Positions 1 to 6,140 of a stretch of 6,687 nucleotides of DNA are shown here, in pieces. Position numbers and translations under genes: made by a program. The stretch spans positions 1 to 6,687 of the forward strand of contig JAUXSZ010000249.1 of the NCBI GenBank assembly GCA_030679635.1. Direction: 5' to 3'. The DNA is from Sulfuricurvum sp. Lineage in GTDB: Bacteria > Campylobacterota > Campylobacteria > Campylobacterales > Sulfurimonadaceae. Numbering within the stretch: position 1 is the first letter of the stretch; every line of letters starts with the position of its first letter. The notes beneath the pieces are model-generated. The model was not told the origin of the DNA, did no database searches, and saw nothing but the letters and a program-made list of their open reading frames with translations.

Positions 1-1
1 T

Positions 2-1240
2 TATCTTCAAGGTGAAGCAGGTGAGCGTCGGATTAAAGTGAATGCTCACAATGTTGAGATTGAAGAATTGGGAAGAAGCAGTACCAAAGAAAATCGCACA
101 TTGGTTTTGAATATTGACATGCGTTTACAAAATTATATCAACTTCATTTTTGAAAACAAGGTAGGTGCCATTGTTGTTATGGATACAAAGGGTGCTATCT
201 ATGCGGCTGGAAGTTTTCCTGAATACGATTTAAATGCATTTGTTGAGGGGATAAGCACTGAGCAGTGGAATTATTTGATCAACAGCGTGGATGCCCCTTT
301 TACCAATAAAATTATCAACGGATTGTATCCTCCCGGATCTACGATTAAGACAGGGCTTGGACTTATTTATGTATCTTCCGGCATCCTAAATGAAGACTCC
401 CATGTGGATTGTACAGGGTCATTTAGACTGGGGAATCGCTCGTTTCGATGTTGGCGTAAAACGGGACATGGCGGCGGTGTCAGTGTCGAAAAAGCGATCG
501 CTCAAAGCTGTGATGATTATTTTTATAAGGGAAGTTTGACTATTGGTATTGAGCGGATGGCTCGCGGATTAAATCGGATGGGAATGGGTGTCAAAAGCAA
601 TATTGATCTCCCGAACGAATTTATAGGGACAGTTCCCAGTCGTCAGTGGAAAAAAGAAAAATTCAAACAGCCTTGGTATCGTGGTGAAACCCTCAACACG
701 GCGATCGGTCAAGGTGACTATCTGGCGACACCTATGCAAATTGCACAATATACGGCATTAATGGCGACGGGGAAATTGCCTGTTCCTCATATAGCGTACA
801 AAATAGGTTCTAAAATTTATAATCCTAAAGCGCGTGATGTTCTCACAAAAGTAGAGAAGCAAAAACTGCCAATAATACAACGTGCGATGCGTGAGGTTTG
901 CAATGATCCACGGGGAACGGCAAAAGCCTATGTCTCTACACGATTTCCTATCGCTGGAAAAACGGGTACCGCGCAAACGACGGGGATCGGTCAAAGTGTT
1001 AAAAATCGTCAAAGTGAATACAGTATGGAGTATTTAAAACGTTCCCATGCATGGTTTACGACGTATGGCCCAGCGGACACTCCACAGTTTGTCGTGACGG
1101 TTTTGGTGGAGCATGGGGGACATGGGGGAGAAGCAACAGGTGGAATCGTTTCTGGGATTTATAATAAGTTGCAAGAGCTAGGGTACATAAAACTAGCCCC
1201 ACCAAAAGATTCTAATCTAACCCTTGGGTCCGTACAATAA
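2..1240 (+). CDS. mrdA: Penicillin-binding protein 2 (peptidoglycan D,D-transpeptidase), 5'-truncated by window edge
   Basis: This is the C-terminal 412 residues of PBP2, the class B transpeptidase that cross-links peptidoglycan during side-wall elongation together with RodA and the MreBCD machinery. It is normally anchored in the inner membrane with the catalytic domain in the periplasm. The frame is open to the first bases, and the GTG at 38 is an internal Val, not a start. About 200 N-terminal residues, including the membrane anchor, should lie upstream. Active-site motifs occur in family order: S-T-I-K with the acylated Ser at 338-340, the S-C-D form of the SxN motif at 506-514, and K-T-G at 959-967. 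PBP2 signatures between them include the Cys-Gly / Arg-x-x-x-Cys-Trp segment before Gly-His-Gly, the IDLPNE stretch and the AIGQG stretch. The coding end overlaps convergent ybeY by 29 nt. No terminator is visible. The assignment to PBP2 rather than the division enzyme FtsI rests on the SxD motif and the Cys-Trp region. Confidence 0.95.
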   Translation, partial: YLQGEAGERRIKVNAHNVEIEELGRSSTKENRTLVLNIDMRLQNYINFIFENKVGAIVVMDTKGAIYAAGSFPEYDLNAFVEGISTEQWNYLINSVDAPFTNKIINGLYPPGSTIKTGLGLIYVSSGILNEDSHVDCTGSFRLGNRSFRCWRKTGHGGGVSVEKAIAQSCDDYFYKGSLTIGIERMARGLNRMGMGVKSNIDLPNEFIGTVPSRQWKKEKFKQPWYRGETLNTAIGQGDYLATPMQIAQYTALMATGKLPVPHIAYKIGSKIYNPKARDVLTKVEKQKLPIIQRAMREVCNDPRGTAKAYVSTRFPIAGKTGTAQTTGIGQSVKNRQSEYSMEYLKRSHAWFTTYGPADTPQFVVTVLVEHGGHGGEATGGIVSGIYNKLQELGYIKLAPPKDSNLTLGSVQ

Positions 1241-1637
1241 GACTAAGTGGGAGATTGAACTCTCGGACGACTCGCTCTTCTTCTACACGCATTTCACCGC
1301 AATCGGCTTCATGATCCATCCCCAGCAGGTGAAGCATCCCATGGATGAAGAGTAAAGAGAGCTCATCATTTTGCGTGTGCCCTAGAACCTTTGCAACTTC
1401 ATCAACCTTATCCACACTGATAATAATAGTTCCCAAAGGTGCACCGGGAAACGGATCGTTTGGAAAACTGAGGACATCTGTGGGTTTATCGATTCCCCGA
1501 AATTCTTGGTTTATATTGGCTATCTCATCGTTAGACGTGAGAATGAGTTCAACCTCTAAAGGGGAAAGGGCTGAAGCGATGGCTTCGAGTTTGGTAAAAT
1601 CATAAGTTTTATCGGTTCGGTTATCTAATTCTATCAT
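1212..1637 (-). CDS. ybeY: Endoribonuclease YbeY (rRNA maturation factor, UPF0054)
   Basis: This encodes a 141-aa zinc-dependent single-strand endoribonuclease of the YbeY family, which acts in the cytoplasm in 16S rRNA 3'-end maturation and ribosome quality control. The family signature H-G-M-L-H-L-L-G-M-D-H lies at residues 89-99; its three histidines are the zinc ligands. The conserved PTDVLSFP segment is at residues 52-59. The length fits the family (about 140-160 aa). I start it at the ATG at 1637, giving MIELDNRT, because that is where family proteins begin. The frame stays open upstream to an ATG at 1706, but that would overlap queC and add a non-conserved N-terminus. No Shine-Dalgarno sequence precedes the chosen ATG. 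A -10-like element ends only 6 nt upstream, so the mRNA may be leaderless. The 3' end overlaps mrdA by 29 nt on the opposite strand. Unlike in E. coli, no ybeZ or lnt neighbour is present. Confidence 0.95.
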   Translation of the reverse strand: MIELDNRTDKTYDFTKLEAIASALSPLEVELILTSNDEIANINQEFRGIDKPTDVLSFPNDPFPGAPLGTIIISVDKVDEVAKVLGHTQNDELSLLFIHGMLHLLGMDHEADCGEMRVEEERVVREFNLPLSLIVRTQGLD

Positions 1638-1643
1638 AAGAGC

Positions 1644-1672
1644 ATTGTAGCATAAGGACACCCTTGGTACAA
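1644..1672 (-). promoter_or_regulatory. Predicted sigma70-type promoter of ybeY, possibly giving a leaderless mRNA
   Basis: Read on the minus strand, the -35-like box TTGTAC (1672-1667) is followed by a 17-nt spacer and the -10 box TACAAT (1649-1644). A TG one base before the -10 makes it an extended -10 element (TGCTACAAT). Six bases separate the -10 from the ybeY ATG, so standard spacing places +1 on the A of the start codon at 1637. This agrees with the lack of a ribosome binding site. The promoter is predicted from spacing and consensus match only. It overlaps the queC promoter almost exactly. Confidence 0.5.
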
Positions 1673-1673
1673 T
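1645..1673 (+). promoter_or_regulatory. Predicted sigma70-type promoter of queC
   Basis: TTGTAG (1645-1650) is a weak -35 match. It is followed by a 17-nt spacer and TACAAT (1668-1673), which is preceded by TGG to give an extended -10 (TGGTACAAT). Transcription would begin near 1680, leaving an 11-nt leader that contains the queC ribosome binding site AAAGGG. It should also drive the overlapping downstream gene at 2349. Each hexamer is shared with the opposite promoter: the -35 box here covers most of the ybeY -10. This is prediction only. Confidence 0.5.
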
Positions 1674-1690
1674 CACATCAAAGGGTAATA

Positions 1691-2359
1691 ATGAAGAAAA
1701 AAGCACTGTGCATTATGAGCGGCGGAATGGATTCGACACTTGTGGCGTATATGATGAGGGCGCAAGGGTATGAGATCATTGCATTGCATTTTAATTATGG
1801 ACAGCGTACGGTTGATAAAGAGCTAGAGGCATTTCGCAATATTACCGATGCATTAGGGGCTCAAGAACGCTATGAAATTGATTTGGATTTTTTTAAAACC
1901 ATCGGCGCATCCGCATTGACAGATCACACGATTGATGTACCCGTGGATGGTGTGGAACCGGGTGTTCCGATCACGTATGTCCCTTTTAGAAACGGGATAT
2001 TTTTGAGTATCGCGACCGCTATCGCTGAAAAAGAGGGATGCGAAGCAATCGCTATCGGTGTCGTCGAAGAGGACAGCAGCGGCTATCCCGATTGCCGTGA
2101 GTCGTTTATCGGAGCTTTTCAGAACGCTGCCAACTTGGGTACGAAAGAGAGCACCCGTATCCGGATCGAAATGCCGCTCGTCCATTTACAAAAATCGCAC
2201 ATTGTTCAAGAGGCATACAAACTGAATGTTCCGCTCGAATTGACATGGAGCTGTTATCAATCAGAGGTGAATGCCTGCGGAGTTTGTGATAGCTGCCGTT
2301 TGAGATTGCGCGGGTTTGAGCTCGCAGAAATAACGGACCCTATCGTGTATGATATTTGA
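1691..2359 (+). CDS. queC: 7-cyano-7-deazaguanine synthase QueC
   Basis: This encodes a 222-aa cytoplasmic enzyme that converts 7-carboxy-7-deazaguanine to preQ0 using ammonia and ATP, a step towards queuosine in the wobble position of GUN-anticodon tRNAs. The PP-loop ATP-pyrophosphatase motif S-G-G-M-D-S is at residues 10-15. The C-terminal zinc site is formed by Cys188, Cys196, Cys199 and Cys202 in the pattern WSC...CGVCDSC, which is diagnostic of QueC within the PP-loop family. The length matches the family. I start at the ATG at 1691 because AAAGGG lies 5 nt upstream and residues before it are not conserved; the frame itself is open a further 9 codons. It is transcribed divergently from ybeY across a 53-bp gap. 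The last 11 nt overlap the start of the metalloprotein gene downstream, suggesting one transcript. No other queuosine genes (queD, queE, queF) are in view, and no preQ1 riboswitch fits in the very short leader. Confidence 0.96.
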   Translation: MKKKALCIMSGGMDSTLVAYMMRAQGYEIIALHFNYGQRTVDKELEAFRNITDALGAQERYEIDLDFFKTIGASALTDHTIDVPVDGVEPGVPITYVPFRNGIFLSIATAIAEKEGCEAIAIGVVEEDSSGYPDCRESFIGAFQNAANLGTKESTRIRIEMPLVHLQKSHIVQEAYKLNVPLELTWSCYQSEVNACGVCDSCRLRLRGFELAEITDPIVYDI

Positions 2360-2987
2360 TCCACACCATTCCTCTTTTATCCACTGCCATGTAGCTACCA
2401 ATAGGAATACCTACATCTCTTTGACGAAAGAAGGGGAGGTGAAAGTGAGAACACCGCTCAAAGATGAGCAGCGTATCCGTCGTCTCCTCATTGAAAAATC
2501 CGATTGGATCAATGCTAAATTAGTCATGATACGCAATGCGCCGCCCACGCATACTTTGGGGCAAACGATCTGTTTTCGCGGCGAAATTGTACCGATTGAA
2601 CAACTGCCTCCGTTGCAAAAGTCTCTTGAAAAGAGCCGAAAAGCTATTGATATTAAAAAATATTACAACCGTTTTTATCATAATGAATCCTTATTGACAC
2701 TTCCATCCAGGATCCGCTATTACGCGCAGAAGATGGGTTTGTCCCCCAGCGAGATACGCTATAAAAACTTGCGCCGCCGATGGGGAAGCTGTGATTCCAA
2801 TGGGGTAGTGACCTTTAATGTGATGATGATGCAGTTGTCCTATCGTCATATTGATTATATTATTGTCCACGAATTGGCCCATATGCGCCATATGAACCAT
2901 TCAAAAGTGTTTCATGATCTGGTACGGACTATTTTAGAAGACGAGAAACAGTTACGAAAGGAACTTAAAACGATACGGATGCACTAA
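2349..2987 (+). CDS. YgjP-like zinc metallopeptidase-domain protein (DUF45, M48-related)
   Basis: This 212-aa soluble protein of the YgjP/DUF45 family carries a zincin-type HExxH motif (H164-E165-L-A-H168) followed by an N-H-S-x-x-F segment with H174 as the likely third metal ligand. The family's R-W-G-S-C block is at residues 144-148. The N-terminal part (about residues 17-55), with a dG-x-V-x-V-R-x-P strand and a conserved Trp-Ile, also matches the family. No signal peptide or membrane segment is seen. The physiological role is not settled: the fold suggests a protease, but E. coli YgjP has, as I recall, been annotated as a UTP pyrophosphatase. The start is the ATG at 2349, overlapping queC by 11 nt with no good Shine-Dalgarno sequence, so translation is probably coupled to queC. 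A strong GGAGG sits inside the gene at 2435-2439, 5 nt before an in-frame GTG at 2445, but starting there would remove conserved N-terminal sequence. The stop overlaps the convergent gene by 4 nt. Confidence 0.85.
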   Translation: MIFDPHHSSFIHCHVATNRNTYISLTKEGEVKVRTPLKDEQRIRRLLIEKSDWINAKLVMIRNAPPTHTLGQTICFRGEIVPIEQLPPLQKSLEKSRKAIDIKKYYNRFYHNESLLTLPSRIRYYAQKMGLSPSEIRYKNLRRRWGSCDSNGVVTFNVMMMQLSYRHIDYIIVHELAHMRHMNHSKVFHDLVRTILEDEKQLRKELKTIRMH

Positions 2988-3988
2988 AAATCGAGTTCTA
3001 ACTGCCGCATAGAGGAGCGGGTAGGGTTAAGGATGCTTTTGTCGGCGCCTGCCACGAGAGCAAAATGAAACGCGTTTGTTTGCAGCAGTGTTAGAATCTC
3101 CTCCGGATATCGGTAAAAAAGGATATTTTGTACCCCTATGGTGATACTGGAACGCATCGATTCTGGGAGGAGATAGAGAATTTTTGCCCAAGATGCCTGT
3201 GCATGCAAAAAATCAATCTGTTCATCGATCAGCTCCAGAAGGGGCTCAAAAATAACCACCCGATCACTGCTCCCAAACTCTTTCGTCTCAAGTCTGGCAT
3301 TGGTGAATACCGGAGTAAAATGCCCCATTTTACTAAAGCTTTTGAGCTGAAACGGGACCCGCATAAAGGTGTAAAAAAACAGAAGATGCTCTAGATAGGG
3401 GATGAAAAAGGGGGAGAGCATTTGACGTTCATAAAAGGTATCATTGTGGATGAATGAGGTTTCAAATAGAGTTTGCTCGATAATGGTGATGGTATTTTCC
3501 TGGGCACGGATGAGCTGTGAGGTTTCGATAAATATTTCAGAGTCGGTCAGTGCCGGAGAATAGAGGACGATCGATTTTTTTTCCAACGGCCATAATTTTT
3601 CCCACAACTGCTCCATGGAACCTTCTATAGGGCAAAAATTGGAAGGGGTGGATACTGCCAATGCCAAATGCAGCGTGATGGGATCACACGCATACACCAG
3701 GAGCTCTTTTTCCAAGAGATAAAAGCGAAGAAGACGCTTAAGCGCTTCATCGATGGCTGCCACTTTTATCCAAGCAACTTCCATATCCCCCATTTGTGTC
3801 GGTTTGTCAAAGAGTATTCCATACGCACCATTGGCTAACGCTTCTTGGATGTCGCCAGGGTTATAGGCGATAAAAAGAGATCCCCGCTTTACTTTGGAAA
3901 CATCAAAAGCAACATTTTCAAAGAGACTGACATCGGGACTGCTGTAGAGCGTCCCCTTTGTCAGTGCGAGGATGTTTTCGAGTCTCAC
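2984..3988 (-). CDS. Conserved hypothetical protein resembling a Mur ligase (MurF-like) without the ATP-binding loop
   Basis: This is a 334-aa protein of unknown function. Residues about 24-62 resemble the N-terminal substrate-binding domain of MurE/MurF ligases: FDVSKVKRGSLFIAY, then an A-x-x-x-G-A-Y-G-I-L-F stretch, and an I-D-E-A-L-K-R-L-L segment near residues 79-87. Where those enzymes have the T-G-x-x-G-K-T loop, residues 98-110 here read VYACDPITLHLAL, with no P-loop. Residues about 226-275 (a T-N-A-R-L-E-T-K-E segment, then VVIFEP) weakly recall the MurF C-terminal domain. If the relationship is real, the protein is a catalytically dead or repurposed paralogue. No signal peptide or clear membrane helix is seen; the hydrophobic stretch at 192-211 is rich in aromatics and is probably buried. 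The start is a GTG overlapping the metG TGA (GTGA), with GGAAG upstream, so translation is likely coupled to metG. The gene ends in a 4-nt overlap with the convergent metalloprotein gene. From memory, a hypothetical gene in this position follows metG in Campylobacter and Helicobacter. The CDS is secure; the Mur relationship is inference. Confidence 0.85.
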   Translation of the reverse strand: MRLENILALTKGTLYSSPDVSLFENVAFDVSKVKRGSLFIAYNPGDIQEALANGAYGILFDKPTQMGDMEVAWIKVAAIDEALKRLLRFYLLEKELLVYACDPITLHLALAVSTPSNFCPIEGSMEQLWEKLWPLEKKSIVLYSPALTDSEIFIETSQLIRAQENTITIIEQTLFETSFIHNDTFYERQMLSPFFIPYLEHLLFFYTFMRVPFQLKSFSKMGHFTPVFTNARLETKEFGSSDRVVIFEPLLELIDEQIDFLHAQASWAKILYLLPESMRSSITIGVQNILFYRYPEEILTLLQTNAFHFALVAGADKSILNPTRSSMRQLELDF

Positions 3989-5928
3989 CCGATCACACTT
4001 CCGATAACGCGCGGTTTCTCGGGACGAATGAGAGACAAGCCATCACTGTCTTTTGCGGCAAGGAGCATCCCCTCAGAAACCATCCCCATCAGTTTCGCAG
4101 GCTTCAAGTTGGCAACGACACACACTTGCGTTCCTATGAGAGATTCGGCACTGTAATGTTCACGGATACCCGCTACGATTTGACGCAGAGTTCCTTCGCC
4201 CAAATCGACCTGGAGTTTGAGAAGTTTCGAACTTTTCGGAACCTCCTCGGCTTCAACGACCATTCCTATTTTTAACGACGTTTGAAAAAACTGATCAATG
4301 GCAATGAGCCCATCGGCTGATGGTGCCTCTGTTTTGAGACTTTTTTCTTCTTTAGGGGCTTTTGGTGCTTCTTCGATCATCGCTTTTGGCGCCTCTTGCA
4401 TGAGCGGTTCGTCTACTCTAGGGAAAAGAGGGGGAACTTTTTTGATCGTAAAGAGTTGAAGAAGTTTTTTGTTGATGATCAACTCTTGATAGTTTTGGGT
4501 AGTGATTTCAAATCCAAGGGCATCGGCGATCGTAGCGGTTGTTTTTGGCATCACACCGTGCAACATAACGGATGCTTTGGCGAGTAAATTGGCGACCAAG
4601 GCTACCGTTGCGAGTGCTTCTTCATTACGCCCCTCTTTGATTTTAACCCATGGGGCATGTTCTTCGATTGCTTTGTTTCCGATGGTAAACACTTTCCACA
4701 GCTCTTCGAGATAACGGTGGAATTGCAGATCATTGAGATAGGTCTCTAAGGTTCCAAGAATGGCATGGGCATCTTCAATCTCTTTGGTGTGATATTTGAG
4801 TACATTTACGCTGTCAATGGAAAAATCAGAGTACTTTTCACTCATCCCAATGACACGATTCAGAAGATTCCCGAGATCATTGCTCAAATCAGAATTCATA
4901 CGATCGATGAGGGCCCGTTGTGAAAAATCACCGTCTTGACCGAAGGGGACTTCGCGCATCATAAAGTAGCGCAAGTTTTCAACGCCGTAATGATGGGCCA
5001 CTTCTCTTGGATCGACGACGTTTCCTTTTGATTTTGACATTTTTTCACCGTCACGAGTCCACCAACCGTGTGCCCCTATGCGTTTAGGAAGGGGAAGATC
5101 AAGACTCATCAAAAATGCCGGCCAGTAGATCGCGTGAAAACGTAGAATGTCTTTTCCTACCAGCTGGGTATTGGCAGGCCAGAATCCCATTTTCGCTTCG
5201 TCATGGCCGTATCCGAGGGCGGTGACGTAGTTCATCAGAGCATCGAGCCAGACGTACATCACATGTTTGTTATCATTGAGCGATGCGGGGACGGGAACAC
5301 CCCACGTAAAGCTGGTTCGCGTAACAGAAAGATCGTGTAATCCCCCTTTGACAAAACTGATTACTTCATTTTTTCGAGATTTCGGGAGGATAAAGTCACT
5401 GTGCGCTTCGTAATAGTCCATGAGAGGTTGTTCGTACTTGGAGAGGCGGAAGAAATAGCTCTCCTCTTTGACAATGGTGGTGGCGCGTCCGCAATCAGGG
5501 CAGCATCCTCCGTCCATAAGTTGCGATTCAGGGAAAAAGGTTTCACAACTGACACAGTAGTTCCCCTCGTAGAAATCTTTGTAGATATCCCCTTTGGCAA
5601 CCATTTTTTCAAAAGCGGCCTGTACCCCTTGCATATGTTTAGGATCGGTCGTGCGAATAAACTGATCGTAACTAATATCAAACTCATCCCATAAATTTTT
5701 GAACGTTGCACTGATCTCATCGGCAAACTGCTGAGTCGGTTTCTCTAGTTTTTTGGCAGCTTCCTCAATCTTTTGACCGTGTTCATCGGTTCCGGTGAGA
5801 AAATAGGTCTCATTCCCGACAAGACGAGAGTGACGCGCCAGTGTATCGGCAATAAAAGTCGTGTAGGCATGTCCGATATGCGCTTCGCCGTTGACATAAT
5901 AAATGGGGGTAGTGATATAGTTTTTCAT
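3985..5928 (-). CDS. metG: Methionyl-tRNA synthetase with C-terminal tRNA-binding domain
   Basis: This encodes a complete 647-aa class I aminoacyl-tRNA synthetase that charges initiator and elongator tRNA-Met in the cytoplasm. The catalytic signatures are H-I-G-H at residues 17-20 and K-M-S-K-S at 296-300. The zinc knuckle in the connective peptide has two Cys pairs, C125-x-x-C128 and C143-x-x-C146. An anticodon-binding helical domain follows to about residue 500. A charged Ala/Pro/Lys/Glu linker with a repeated EAPKA (about 510-540) then leads to a C-terminal EMAP/Trbp111-like OB-fold tRNA-binding domain (about 541-647), which contains an IVAGI strand and a V-V-A-N-L-K-P-x-K-L-M-G motif. That domain usually mediates dimerisation and tRNA capture. 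The start ATG is supported by AAGGA 7 nt upstream (5936-5940). The gene lies 17 nt after the small Cys-rich gene, and its TGA overlaps the next gene's GTG by 4 nt, so the cluster is probably one operon. No T-box or other leader is present. Confidence 0.97.
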   Translation of the reverse strand: MKNYITTPIYYVNGEAHIGHAYTTFIADTLARHSRLVGNETYFLTGTDEHGQKIEEAAKKLEKPTQQFADEISATFKNLWDEFDISYDQFIRTTDPKHMQGVQAAFEKMVAKGDIYKDFYEGNYCVSCETFFPESQLMDGGCCPDCGRATTIVKEESYFFRLSKYEQPLMDYYEAHSDFILPKSRKNEVISFVKGGLHDLSVTRTSFTWGVPVPASLNDNKHVMYVWLDALMNYVTALGYGHDEAKMGFWPANTQLVGKDILRFHAIYWPAFLMSLDLPLPKRIGAHGWWTRDGEKMSKSKGNVVDPREVAHHYGVENLRYFMMREVPFGQDGDFSQRALIDRMNSDLSNDLGNLLNRVIGMSEKYSDFSIDSVNVLKYHTKEIEDAHAILGTLETYLNDLQFHRYLEELWKVFTIGNKAIEEHAPWVKIKEGRNEEALATVALVANLLAKASVMLHGVMPKTTATIADALGFEITTQNYQELIINKKLLQLFTIKKVPPLFPRVDEPLMQEAPKAMIEEAPKAPKEEKSLKTEAPSADGLIAIDQFFQTSLKIGMVVEAEEVPKSSKLLKLQVDLGEGTLRQIVAGIREHYSAESLIGTQVCVVANLKPAKLMGMVSEGMLLAAKDSDGLSLIRPEKPRVIGSVIG

Positions 5929-5945
5929 GTTTTATTCCTTAGATA

Positions 5946-6140
5946 TTAAAAATCAAATCCGCCGGTCTCGCCCTTGGACATACTCTCGTAAACGGTACGG
6001 ACATAGAGGGTTCGAATAGGGCATCCAATCAGCGATGGGCAATTCAAACAGCTATCAAGTGCTTTGGATGTTTGACACTCTTGCAAAGAGCGTTTTGCTT
6101 CGTCCAGCTTGACTTCATAGGGATTGTTAGTTTCGGCCAT
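5946..6140 (-). CDS. Small conserved four-cysteine protein between fbp and metG, function unknown
   Basis: This is a 64-aa protein I cannot name. It begins with a polar, charged helical stretch (NNPYEVKLDEAKRSLQ) and then carries four cysteines spaced C-x8-C-x2-C-x5-C at residues 22, 31, 34 and 40, a plausible metal site. A Tyr-rich helix and a glycine-rich tail ending GGFDF follow. No signal peptide or membrane segment is seen. Three starts are possible in one frame: ATG at 6140, ATG at 6146 and TTG at 6152. I prefer 6140 because MAETNNPYE looks like the usual N-terminus of Campylobacterota homologues as I remember them. None has a strong Shine-Dalgarno sequence, so translation is probably coupled to fbp, whose end it overlaps by 14 nt. 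metG follows after 17 nt. A real gene is supported by the tight spacing on both sides, the ordered Cys pattern and the good ribosome binding site of metG placed just beyond its stop. Confidence 0.8.
   Translation of the reverse strand: MAETNNPYEVKLDEAKRSLQECQTSKALDSCLNCPSLIGCPIRTLYVRTVYESMSKGETGGFDF

Noticed and set aside
494..501. GCGATCGC palindrome resembling the cyanobacterial HIP1 repeat.
   Set aside because: It is a single obvious occurrence inside mrdA coding sequence, so it is not a repeat family here.
1251..1264. GAGA...TCTC small hairpin near the mrdA end as a terminator.
   Set aside because: The stem is only four base pairs with no T-run, and it lies inside the ybeY coding sequence.
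1664..1690. queC start at 1664 (nine codons upstream).
   Set aside because: The AAAGGG ribosome binding site lies just before the ATG at 1691, and the extra residues would sit within the promoter.
1638..1706. Longer ybeY starting at the ATG at 1706 (23 extra residues).
   Set aside because: It would overlap the queC start and run through the divergent promoters. The extra residues do not look conserved, and family proteins begin at MIELDNRT.
2433..2447. Strong internal Shine-Dalgarno (GGAGG) with in-frame GTG at 2445 as the true start of the metalloprotein gene.
   Set aside because: It would delete the conserved N-terminal strands of the YgjP family, and the ATG at 2349 fits coupling to queC. 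It may be a chance purine-rich codon run; a minor short isoform cannot be excluded.
5361..5726. 121-aa open frame on the minus strand within metG.
   Set aside because: It is an alternate-frame shadow of the metG catalytic domain, with no family resemblance or ribosome binding site.
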